Of a stretch of DNA of 33,468 nucleotides, positions 16,102 to 23,240 are shown piece after piece. Source of the DNA: Ruegeria arenilitoris. GTDB taxonomy: Bacteria > Pseudomonadota > Alphaproteobacteria > Rhodobacterales > Rhodobacteraceae. The notes beneath the pieces were generated by a model. It did not search any database, had not been told where the DNA came from, and saw only the letters and a program-made list of their open reading frames with translations. The stretch lies in the NCBI RefSeq assembly GCF_013032445.1, contig NZ_WQCA01000026.1, positions 1-33,468 on the forward strand. Reading direction: 5' to 3'. The position numbers and the translations under genes are program-made. The number at the start of each line of letters is the position of its first letter. Within the stretch, counting starts at the first letter, position 1.

Positions 16102-17338
16102 TGGATGCGCCTGCGACCGGCACGCTCAGATGTATTTGACGGTGTCCAAGGCTTTGACCCGAGGTCTGGCCGTGGCCGATCCGGTTACCGATACCGAAGT
16201 GTTGCCTCTGATCGACGCCATTGGCCGGGTGCTGGCCGAGGATTGCACCAGCAAGGCGGACATGCCGGCCTTCGACAACTCGGCCATGGATGGTTATGCG
16301 GTGCGGACGGCGGAACTGGGTGATGGTCCGACCTTTAACCTGCCCGTCGCCGGGCGCGTGGCAGCCGGGGATAGCGGTGCCCATGATGCACCAGCAGGCA
16401 CCGCGCTGCGGATTTTCACCGGCGCCCCGGTGCCCGCCGATTTTGACGCCGTGCTGATGCAGGAGGATTGTGAGACCACCGCCGACGGCATCCGCTTTGC
16501 CCGCCGTCCGAAACCCGGTCAGCACATCCGCCGCGCGGGTGAGGACCTGAAAGCCGGTGCCCCGATCCTGCGGCGCGGATGCGAGATTACCGCGCGCGAA
16601 ACCGCCGCGCTGGCCTCGGCCGGGTATGGTGAGGTCAAAGTATATCGTAAGCTGAGGGTCACGATTTTCTCGACCGGCAGCGAACTGCGCCAGCCGGGTG
16701 AGGCGCTTGGCCCCGGACAGATTTACAACTCGAACCGCTACATGCTGCGGGCGCTGCTTGATAAGGCATGGATCGACCTTAACGACAAAGGCCCGGTTGA
16801 GGATGATCCGGAATTGCTGGAGCAGGTGCTGCGCGAAGCCTGCGATACGTCTGATCTGATCGTCACCACTGGCGGCGTGTCGGTTGGGGATGAAGACCAC
16901 ATGCCGCGCCTGTTTGCGGAAATTGGCGGCCAGACCGATGTGATGAAGGTGGCGATGAAGCCGGGCAAACCGATTATGTTCGGGCGCCGGGGTGATGCGC
17001 TTTATGTCGGGCTGCCGGGCAATCCGGTGTCGGCCTATGTGACATGGCAGATCATCGGGTCGCACATGATGGCACGCAGGGCTGGTTTGCACCACGCTCC
17101 GCACACGCCGGAACAGGCGGTTCTTGCCGAACCACTGGAGCGTCGCGCAGGGCGGCAGGAGTACCGACCCGTCGTGATCGAGGGCACGTCGCCCGACGGC
17201 ACTCCGCGTCTGCGCCTGATGGCCCCGTCTTATAGCGGTCGGGTCGCGTTGCTGGCGCAGGCCGATGGTCTGGCCGTCATTCCGGCCGAAACCGAGACAT
17301 TGCCGCAGGGCCACGGGCTGCAGTTCCTGCGGTTCTGA
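16094..17338 (+). CDS. moeA: Molybdopterin molybdenumtransferase MoeA
   Basis: MoeA inserts molybdate into adenylylated molybdopterin to make molybdenum cofactor. The 414-residue protein has the domain order of the family: PAFDNSAMDGYAVR (about residues 57-70), the GRVAAGD and RIFTGAPVPADFDAVLMQED segments, then the MogA-like domain with FSTGSEL, YNSNRYML, TTGGVSVGDED and GKPIMFGRR...GLPGNPVSAYVTW, and a C-terminal beta domain. A short extra N-terminal stretch with two cysteines (ADGCACDRH) precedes the usual start. Lying within an operon for a molybdenum enzyme and overlapping the pseudoazurin gene by 8 bases, it is probably a dedicated copy rather than the only chromosomal moeA; that part is inference. 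Confidence 0.94.
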   Translation: MADGCACDRHAQMYLTVSKALTRGLAVADPVTDTEVLPLIDAIGRVLAEDCTSKADMPAFDNSAMDGYAVRTAELGDGPTFNLPVAGRVAAGDSGAHDAPAGTALRIFTGAPVPADFDAVLMQEDCETTADGIRFARRPKPGQHIRRAGEDLKAGAPILRRGCEITARETAALASAGYGEVKVYRKLRVTIFSTGSELRQPGEALGPGQIYNSNRYMLRALLDKAWIDLNDKGPVEDDPELLEQVLREACDTSDLIVTTGGVSVGDEDHMPRLFAEIGGQTDVMKVAMKPGKPIMFGRRGDALYVGLPGNPVSAYVTWQIIGSHMMARRAGLHHAPHTPEQAVLAEPLERRAGRQEYRPVVIEGTSPDGTPRLRLMAPSYSGRVALLAQADGLAVIPAETETLPQGHGLQFLRF

Positions 17339-17424
17339 CGCCGTTGCACAGGTCATTGCAAGAGCCGTGCAGCGGCGGCTACAACTGTCCCGCGCCAGCT
17401 CAACACGCCCGCCTGGACTCGATT

Positions 17425-18150
17425 ATGGTTAAAGCACATATCCTTGTCGTCGATGACGACCCGCAGATCACATCTTTTCTGCAGCGCTACCTTGAAAAAC
17501 AGGGGTGTCGAGTCACGTGTGCAGCGGACGGCAATGCGATGGACGCCATTTTGGAGAAATCCGAGATCGACCTCATTCTTCTGGATATCGGTCTGCCCGG
17601 TCGCAACGGTTTTGACATCACGCGTGAGCTGCGGGTGAACTCCAACATACCGATCATTGTTCTGTCAGGCCGGGATGAGATTTTCGACCGGGTTGTCGGG
17701 TTGGAGTTCGGGGCCGATGACTATATCACCAAGCCGTTTGAGGCGCGCGAGGTGTTGGCCCGCATCCGCACCGTTCTGCGTCGAGCCCGACCCGAAGAAA
17801 AAGTGACCAACGGGGCTGAGGTGCCTTTGGTCAAGTTCGGTGACTGGGTGCTGAATGTGAATGAACGCACCCTGACTGCCGCTGATGCGCTCGAAGCCAC
17901 GCCATTGACGACCACCGAATTCGATGTGCTGCTGGCTTTTGTGAACAACCCGCACATGGTGTTCTCACGCGATCAGTTACTGGACAAGGCGCGCGGGCGC
18001 GAGACCATCGTGGGTGACAGGACCATCGACGTGCATGTGGCGCGGCTGCGCAAGAAAATCGAACCCGATCCTACCGCGCCAACCTATATCAAGACTGTGC
18101 ATGGGATCGGCTATTGCTTTGCCGCCAACGTGCGCAAAAGCTCGGCCTAG
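17425..18150 (+). CDS. OmpR-family response regulator
   Basis: The 241-residue regulator has an N-terminal receiver domain (HILVVDDDPQ, phospho-acceptor D54 in LILLDIGLPG, switch residues in IIVLSGR, K in YITKPFE). A C-terminal winged helix (about 140-238) ends in VDVHVARLRKKIEPD-like sequence and IKTVHGIGYCF. The start is ATG 17425, directly before the receiver domain; the upstream in-frame sequence from 17344 looks non-coding. It follows moeA by 86 bases in the same direction. With the hybrid kinase at 5329 it brackets the idr-like operon, so it is the likely output regulator. Its stop codon shares CTAG with the stop of the convergent GNAT gene. Confidence 0.93.
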   Translation: MVKAHILVVDDDPQITSFLQRYLEKQGCRVTCAADGNAMDAILEKSEIDLILLDIGLPGRNGFDITRELRVNSNIPIIVLSGRDEIFDRVVGLEFGADDYITKPFEAREVLARIRTVLRRARPEEKVTNGAEVPLVKFGDWVLNVNERTLTAADALEATPLTTTEFDVLLAFVNNPHMVFSRDQLLDKARGRETIVGDRTIDVHVARLRKKIEPDPTAPTYIKTVHGIGYCFAANVRKSSA

Positions 18151-18665
18151 CTCAGGTCCTTGAACATGTAGGTCGTGGGCTCCAGCCGGTTTTCGAACGG
18201 GTTGCGGCAATAGTTCGGAATCTCTCCGGCGATCTTAAATCCCATGCTTTGATACAGGGTGCGCGACGGATCAGTGCTGCGCGTATCCAGCACCAGCAGC
18301 GTTCGACCCAGTTGGGCCGCCCGACCCTGTAGCGCGCCCATCAAAGCACGCCCAAGCCCCTTGCGCCGGGCCTTTGGGTGAACCAGCAGCTTGGCCACAT
18401 CGGCGCGGTGTGGTTGATTGGGCATTGCTGCCGGGATCAATTGCACCGTCCCCAGGATACGCCTGTTGTCGCTGGAAATGAACAGATCCAACGCGCCGGT
18501 CTTCAGGTCCGGCCGTACGCGGTTCTGCCAATAGGCGCGGGCCTGATCCGGCGTGAAGGGGTGGATGAACCCGATGCTGGCACCGTCCTGTACACAGGCG
18601 TGTAGGATATCCGTCAAATCGTCCAGTGCATCATCAAAGTCATTGACGTTCAGACGTGAGATCAT
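18147..18665 (-). CDS. GNAT-family N-acetyltransferase
   Basis: The 172-residue protein has a GNAT fold. The acetyl-CoA loop is in LLVHPKARRKGLGRALM (R/Q-x-x-G-x-G/A type), preceded by the beta4 strand with ADVAKLLVHP and followed by LVLDTRSTDPSRTLYQSMGFKIAGEIPNYC, the typical C-terminal GF motif. The start ATG overlaps the stop of the upstream XRE-cupin gene (ATGA), so the two form a translationally coupled pair. The substrate is unknown; small-molecule amine acetylation or resistance roles are common in the family. It converges on the response regulator with a 4-base overlap. Confidence 0.88.
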   Translation of the reverse strand: MISRLNVNDFDDALDDLTDILHACVQDGASIGFIHPFTPDQARAYWQNRVRPDLKTGALDLFISSDNRRILGTVQLIPAAMPNQPHRADVAKLLVHPKARRKGLGRALMGALQGRAAQLGRTLLVLDTRSTDPSRTLYQSMGFKIAGEIPNYCRNPFENRLEPTTYMFKDLS

Positions 18666-19216
18666 ATCAACACCAACAGATACCGAGCACCGCAGGCGGG
18701 CGTTGTTTCGAACCGGGTTGGACCGGAGAGATGATAGCGCAGACAATCCCCGTCTTTCAGATCATGTGCGATCTCATCAACTGTCAGTGTCAGGGTGCCG
18801 TTCAACATGATCAGGTGATGCTCCTGCCCGGGCTTGGGAGGCGTGTCATAGGTAATCACAGTGCTGGGAGGCAGATGGCCTTCCAGAACTTCGCCGCTGA
18901 GCCCGGTAGCGGGCGGAGACACCGATCGCCGCGTGAACCCGGTTTCGGGATCGCGCCATTCCGGTTGCCGTTCAAAAGGTACGCGCGGGTCGAAACTGTC
19001 TTCGATCATCATCAGCAGGCGGGACACCGGCAGGCCGTACGCGGCACACAACCTCCCCAGCGTTTCTGCTGTGGGGCTGACATCCCCCTTCTCCATTCGC
19101 GAGAGGGTGGCGCGGCTGATGCCGCTATGCTCGGCCAACTGGTCCAGCGACCATCCGCGGCCCTGGCGCAGTTCGTTCAGGCGGTTGGCAAGGCGGTTTG
19201 AGAGATCGTCCAGCAT
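18662..19216 (-). CDS. XRE-family regulator with C-terminal cupin domain
   Basis: The 184-residue transcription factor has an N-terminal helix-turn-helix (GWSLDQLAEHSGISRATLSRMEKGDVSPT, broken here into its helices at about residues 21-49). Its cupin sensor domain (about 105-184) includes GQEHHLIMLNGTLTLTVD and LKDGDCLRYH. Such regulators usually bind a small ligand in the cupin pocket and control a neighbouring gene. The gene is coupled to the GNAT acetyltransferase, which suggests that it controls this acetyltransferase or its substrate pathway. The transcription start is expected in 19217-19283, opposite the terminator of the iron-binding protein gene. Confidence 0.9.
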   Translation of the reverse strand: MLDDLSNRLANRLNELRQGRGWSLDQLAEHSGISRATLSRMEKGDVSPTAETLGRLCAAYGLPVSRLLMMIEDSFDPRVPFERQPEWRDPETGFTRRSVSPPATGLSGEVLEGHLPPSTVITYDTPPKPGQEHHLIMLNGTLTLTVDEIAHDLKDGDCLRYHLSGPTRFETTPACGARYLLVLI

Positions 19217-19283
19217 TTTTCAGATATGAGAATCACGTTCATTTATGAGATTATCGGTAAAAATAAGCACCGCGCAACAAGAA

Positions 19284-19307
19284 AGGGCGCAGAAATTTCT
19301 GCGCCCT
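19284..19307 (-). terminator. Intrinsic terminator of the iron-binding protein gene
   Basis: A perfect 24-base inverted repeat (each arm 12 bases, GGGCGCAG core) lies just past the stop codon at 19334. On the minus strand it is followed by TTTCTTGTT, giving a modest T-rich tail. It isolates the iron gene from the XRE-cupin/GNAT pair. Confidence 0.75.
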
Positions 19308-19333
19308 CTTTACTGCTCGGGTTTTTGCCTGGA

Positions 19334-20350
19334 TCAGTTCCAGCCAACCTCGTTGAAGATTTTCTGCGCTTCGGGCAGGTTCTTTGCGACCTCAGACAGG
19401 TTCACGTCATCCGCCTTGAACTCACCCAATGCCTTGACCGAGTCTACAAGCTCGACGCCTTCAACTGCCGGGAATTCGTCATTGCCGGATGAGAAGTATT
19501 TCTGCGCCGAGTCGCCGGCCAGGTACTCGAGGAACAGGATCGCGTTTTCCTTGTTCGGTGCATTCGCCGCGACGCCAGCGCCGGAAAGGTTCATATGTGC
19601 GCCGGTGCTGTCCTGGTTGGGGAAGACCCAGCCGATCGAGTCGATGTCAGCCGACACGCCTTTGACATCCTTACGAATGGCGCGGGCAAAGTAATAGGTG
19701 TTCGACACGGCGATATCGCACTCGCCCGAGACGATGCCGCGCAGCTGGTCAGTGTCACCACCCTGCGGGTCGCGCGCCATGTTGGCGACGATGCCCTCGG
19801 CCCAGGCTTTGGCGGCTTCGGGGCCTTCGTGGGTGATGATCGAGGCCAGCAGGGTCTGGTTATAGGTGTTGCTGGACGACCGGATGCAGATCAGGCCCTT
19901 GTATTCCGGCTTGGCAAGATCGGCATAGGTGGCCGGCGGGTTGGCCACGTTTTCCTTGTCGAAAAAGATGATGCGGCCGCGCTGGGAAAAGCCGAACCAC
20001 TCATTGTCGGTGTCCTGCAGATTGGCGGGGATACGCTCTTCCAGAACTGCGCTGTCGACTGACTGCAGAATGCCTGCGTTCTTGGCCCGCGCCAGACGCG
20101 AGGTGTCAACGGTCAGCAGGATGTCGGCGGGCGAATTCGCCCCTTCGGCTTCCATCCGGGCGATCAGCTCATCGGCCTTGCCCTCGATACGGTTGATTGT
20201 GATGCCGGTCGCCTCTTCGAAATCACCATACAGGTTTTCGTCGGTGTCATAGTGGCGCGAGGAATAGAGGTTCAGTTCCCCCTCGGCAGCGGCGGAGGTT
20301 GCAATCAGGGCCGTCAGGGCGGCGGCAACGCAGGTAGAGGATTTCAGCAT
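19334..20350 (-). CDS. Ferric-iron ABC transporter substrate-binding protein (FbpA/FutA type)
   Basis: This is a 338-residue periplasmic binding protein with a Sec signal peptide (cut after SAAA, residue 22). The mature N-terminus LNLYSSRHYDTDENLY and the tandem tyrosines Y219-Y220 in SNTYYFARAI are the iron-ligand signatures of the FbpA/FutA family. GRIIFFDKENV and DPQGGDTDQLRGIVSGE also fit. It should bind Fe3+ in the periplasm and hand it to an FbpB/FbpC-type permease and ATPase. No permease or ATPase gene is adjacent, so the partners must be elsewhere. I chose the ATG at 20350, with GGGAGA before it, over the longer in-frame start at 20428. An iron-rhodo-box-like site lies 38 bases upstream. 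Confidence 0.93.
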   Translation of the reverse strand: MLKSSTCVAAALTALIATSAAAEGELNLYSSRHYDTDENLYGDFEEATGITINRIEGKADELIARMEAEGANSPADILLTVDTSRLARAKNAGILQSVDSAVLEERIPANLQDTDNEWFGFSQRGRIIFFDKENVANPPATYADLAKPEYKGLICIRSSSNTYNQTLLASIITHEGPEAAKAWAEGIVANMARDPQGGDTDQLRGIVSGECDIAVSNTYYFARAIRKDVKGVSADIDSIGWVFPNQDSTGAHMNLSGAGVAANAPNKENAILFLEYLAGDSAQKYFSSGNDEFPAVEGVELVDSVKALGEFKADDVNLSEVAKNLPEAQKIFNEVGWN

Positions 20351-20387
20351 TATGTCTCCCAACTTTGAAAGCTGTGGCGGTTTATTC

Positions 20388-20402
20388 TGACTGAAAAGGT
20401 CA
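20388..20402. promoter_or_regulatory. Iron-rhodo-box-like operator (TGA-N9-TCA)
   Basis: The sequence TGACTGAAAAGGTCA matches the TGA-N9-TCA pattern reported for iron-responsive genes of Rhodobacterales. It lies 38 bases upstream of the start codon of the ferric-iron binding protein gene, where an operator is expected. The match is short; its position before an iron-uptake gene is what makes it credible. Confidence 0.55.
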
Positions 20403-20696
20403 ATGAAACGATTCCGGCAGGGATGCAAGGAAATCCGACAAAATTAGTCGGTCAAATGGTCGCTGTCGCGAAGAACTGGTCGTATGAAGAACGCACGGGG
20501 CGGTTTGATAACGGCAACATTGAGCCCATTGTGCTCATTGCACGAGTTGTCGGGGGGATGGGAATGTCTGCCGGAATCCATGCCCGGGCTGCCCGCTTAC
20601 TTGAACCGGATTGAAAACTTCGCCCAACAAGATTTAGTTGACAGAAATCGCGCATCTCACCGACCGATACAGAGTACTCGCTCAGAGGACAAACAC
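20403..20696. other. Spacer between the iron gene and the hydrolase
   Basis: About 290 bases of mixed composition. A 63-codon frame at 20423-20614 on the plus strand has no motif, and its codon use does not look strongly coding. The end of the spacer carries AGAGGAC, the ribosome site for the hydrolase. I see no further structure. Confidence 0.35.
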
Positions 20697-21809
20697 ATGA
20701 ACGACATAGAACCGATCAATCTGCAAGAAGGCATTCGCTCCCGTTTGGTGCAAGGCGTGAATGGCTTGACCATGCATATCCTCGAAGCTGGGTATTCCGA
20801 CCCGTCTCGTCCATGTGTTTTGCTGCTGCACGGCTTCCCCGAACTCGCCTACAGTTGGCGAGGCGTCATGCAAGGGCTGGCCGAACAAGGCTACTATGTC
20901 GTCGCGCCAGACCAACGGGGTTATGGGCGAACATCTAATTCAGCCACGGAATATGGCTCGGACCTCCGACCGTTCTACCTGCTTAATTTGGTTCGCGATG
21001 CATTGGCGCTTGTCTATGCAATCGGAAGAAAATCCGTCTGTGCGGTGGTCGGCCACGACTTCGGTTCACCAGTCGCCGCATATTGCGCCTTAATAAGACC
21101 GGATGTTTTCCGATCCGTTGCTCTGATGAGCGCGCCTTTCGACGGCCCGCCGCCGATTTCCGAAACCGAGGAAGTCGATATGGCTGCGGGTCTAGCGGCG
21201 CTTTCTCCACCCAAGAAGCACTACCAGCACTACTACTGCACGCCAGACGCAAACGCCGAAATGCTTGAACCAGATACGGGATTACCGGACTTTTTGCGCA
21301 CCTATTTTCATGTCAAAAGCGCCGACTGGGCCAGCAACGAACCATTTGTGCTGAACGGTTGGACACCTGACGAATTGGTCCGGATGCCGTCGTACTACAT
21401 CATGGGGATGGACGACAGCATGCCAGAGGCTATCCGTCACCATGCACCGACGAGGAGCGAGATCGATACTTGCCGCTGGCTCACGAAAAACGACCTTGAG
21501 GTCTATGTTGAGGAGTTCGGAAGAACTGGGTTTCAGGGCGGACTCAACTGGTATCGATGCAGCTTTTTGTCGGATCACCAAAACGAGCTACGGCTATTCG
21601 CCGGTCGAACAATTGATGTTCCCTCTTGTTTCATCGGCGGAGCAAATGACTGGGGTGTCTATCAATCGCCCGGTGCACTTGAGAGAATGCAAAGGAGCGC
21701 TTGTACTGACATGCGACTTGTCGAACTCGTTGACGGTGCAGGGCATTGGGTTCAGCAGGAAAAGACATGCGAGGTTGTCCAACTGCTGGTAACTTTCCTC
21801 AAAGGTTAG
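20697..21809 (+). CDS. Alpha/beta hydrolase, epoxide-hydrolase-like
   Basis: The 370-residue protein has an alpha/beta-hydrolase fold. The oxyanion motif HGFPELAYSWR, the DQRGYGRTS segment and the nucleophile elbow VGHDFGSP (aspartate nucleophile) are those of epoxide hydrolases and haloalkane dehalogenases. GGLNWYR in the second half is also typical of epoxide hydrolases. The acid is probably in GGANDWGVYQ and the catalytic histidine in GAGHWVQQE. No signal peptide is present, so it is cytoplasmic. The ATG at 20697 is preceded by AGAGGAC; the in-frame extension back to 20484 does not look coding. Its codon use is less G/C-rich at third positions than its neighbours, which may indicate recent acquisition. 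The natural substrate is unknown. Confidence 0.87.
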   Translation: MNDIEPINLQEGIRSRLVQGVNGLTMHILEAGYSDPSRPCVLLLHGFPELAYSWRGVMQGLAEQGYYVVAPDQRGYGRTSNSATEYGSDLRPFYLLNLVRDALALVYAIGRKSVCAVVGHDFGSPVAAYCALIRPDVFRSVALMSAPFDGPPPISETEEVDMAAGLAALSPPKKHYQHYYCTPDANAEMLEPDTGLPDFLRTYFHVKSADWASNEPFVLNGWTPDELVRMPSYYIMGMDDSMPEAIRHHAPTRSEIDTCRWLTKNDLEVYVEEFGRTGFQGGLNWYRCSFLSDHQNELRLFAGRTIDVPSCFIGGANDWGVYQSPGALERMQRSACTDMRLVELVDGAGHWVQQEKTCEVVQLLVTFLKG

Positions 21810-21883
21810 TGCGCCGTCGAGACCTGAAGCAGGGTAGTGGCCGAAAATTACCGCACCTTCCGCCAGAACAGACACTCCCATTA

Positions 21884-21914
21884 ACAAAAAAACCGCACCC
21901 AAAAGGCGCGGTTT
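21884..21914 (-). terminator. Intrinsic terminator of rpmJ
   Basis: AAACCGC and GCGGTTT form a stem around an 11-base loop. Read on the minus strand it ends in a run of seven T, a standard rho-independent terminator 24 bases after the rpmJ stop. Confidence 0.85.
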
Positions 21915-21937
21915 CTTTAAATGGTTATGTGCAGTTC

Positions 21938-22063
21938 TCAGCCCTGGCGAGCTTTGAACTTGCGCTGCGTCTTGTTGATCACGTAGACGCGGCCTTTGCG
22001 ACGCACAACCCGGCAGTCGCGGTGCCGGTTCTTGAGCGAGCGGAGCGAGTTCTTGACCTTCAT
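21938..22063 (-). CDS. rpmJ: Ribosomal protein bL36
   Basis: This 41-residue basic protein begins MKVKNSLRSLKNRHRDC and continues RVVRRKGRVYVINK. It is the bL36 form without the full zinc ribbon, with a single cysteine, as found in many alphaproteobacteria. It binds 23S rRNA in the large subunit. The ATG has GGAGAC as ribosome site on the minus strand, and an intrinsic terminator follows the gene. A longer in-frame start would read through non-coding sequence towards the tRNA and is rejected. Confidence 0.96.
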   Translation of the reverse strand: MKVKNSLRSLKNRHRDCRVVRRKGRVYVINKTQRKFKARQG

Positions 22064-22153
22064 GGGTCTGTCTCCAATCTGCGGCGCCTTCATCAAGGAC
22101 GTGGCCAGCGCCTGGGTTAGCGGGTGCCCCGGATACCCGGAACAGTGAAACGA

Positions 22154-22228
22154 TGGTGGGCGGTACAAGGATCGAACTTGTGACCCCTTCGATGTCAACG
22201 AAGTGCTCTACCGCTGAGCTAACCGCCC
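22154..22228 (-). tRNA. tRNA-Val (anticodon GAC)
   Basis: The minus strand folds into a full cloverleaf. The acceptor stem GGGCGGT pairs with ACCGCCC, the D-arm is GCTCAGCGGTAGAGC, and the anticodon stem CTTCG/CGAAG holds loop TTGACAT with anticodon GAC. The T-arm is ACAAG-TTCGATC-CTTGT, and CCA is encoded at the 3' end. It reads the GUC valine codon. The 75-base length including CCA is normal. Confidence 0.97.
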
Positions 22229-22377
22229 ACGTAACCTTTGCGTTGTCCTGCCCCATAACGAAATGGGGCGCGGATCCCCGCGCCGGTAGCGGGGTCTATA
22301 AAAGGAGTCGCAGAGGGGTTCAAGGGGTTTGGCAGAACTATTTTCCGGTCTATGCTCACTTCGAACAAGGAGTCACC

Positions 22378-23238
22378 ATGCAGAACGCCCCCTATGTATT
22401 GGATATGCCGACGAACCGCACGTCTTGCGTGGTGTTTTCTTCTCCTCATAGCGGCCGGAATTACCCTGAAACCATGCTCAGCCGCACGGTTCTGAGCGAA
22501 AATGTGATTCGATCATCGGAAGATGCCTTTGTCGATCAGCTGTTTTCCGCGGCGGCTGATTTCGGAGCCCCGATGATCTCGGCGTTGATGCCACGGGCCT
22601 ATCTGGACCTGAACCGCAGCGCCGAAGAATTGGATCCGGCCTTGATTCAGGGCGCGCGCCGTCATGGGCACAACCCGCGTGTGGCTTCGGGGCTGGGGGT
22701 GATTCCCCGCGTCGTGGCCAATGGGCGGGCGATCTATAGCGGCAAGCTGACGATGGACGAGGCCCGCCTACGTATCGACACTTGCTGGCGGCCCTACCAC
22801 GCCCGGATCAAATCGTTGCTCGCCGAGTCGCAAGAGGCGTTCGGGCAGGCGATATTGGTCGATTGCCACTCGATGCCGCATGAGGCCGTTGCCATGGTTA
22901 GCAACCCAAGAACTCGACAGCCGGATGTGGTGCTAGGCGACAGGTTCGGAGCGTCGGCTTCGGTTGATGTGGTGGACAGGATCGAGGCAGCCTTTGTCGC
23001 CGCTGGGCTGAATGTGGCGCGCAACACGCCCTTTGCCGGGGCTTACGTGACCCAGACCTATGGTCGCCCGACCCGCGATCAGCATGCGGTGCAGATCGAG
23101 ATCGACAGGGCGCTGTATATGGACGAGGCCCGAATCGAGCCGAATGAGAACTTTGCCGCGTTTCAGGAAATTCTGCGCGAGGTCATCCGGGACATTGCCA
23201 GTATTGGTGAGGAGACTCTGCGCCTGGCCGCCGAGTGA
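22378..23238 (+). CDS. N-formylglutamate amidohydrolase family protein
   Basis: The 286-residue protein is of the N-formylglutamate amidohydrolase (HutG-type) family, zinc enzymes that release formate from N-formylglutamate or related N-acyl amino acids. SSPHSGRNYP near the N-terminus, DLNRSAEELDP, the VIPRVVANGRAIY segment, VDCHSMPHEAV and the C-terminal AVQIEIDRALYMDE are the conserved blocks. No other histidine-degradation genes are adjacent, so the physiological role is open. The ATG at 22378 has AAGGAG before it; the longer frame overlaps the tRNA and is rejected. It converges on dinB with only two bases between the stops. Confidence 0.9.
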   Translation: MQNAPYVLDMPTNRTSCVVFSSPHSGRNYPETMLSRTVLSENVIRSSEDAFVDQLFSAAADFGAPMISALMPRAYLDLNRSAEELDPALIQGARRHGHNPRVASGLGVIPRVVANGRAIYSGKLTMDEARLRIDTCWRPYHARIKSLLAESQEAFGQAILVDCHSMPHEAVAMVSNPRTRQPDVVLGDRFGASASVDVVDRIEAAFVAAGLNVARNTPFAGAYVTQTYGRPTRDQHAVQIEIDRALYMDEARIEPNENFAAFQEILREVIRDIASIGEETLRLAAE

Positions 23239-23240
23239 CC

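Noticed and set aside
20423..20614. 63-codon plus-strand frame upstream of the epoxide-hydrolase-like gene
   Set aside because: No ribosome site, no motif and weak codon bias; it overlaps the promoter side of the iron gene.
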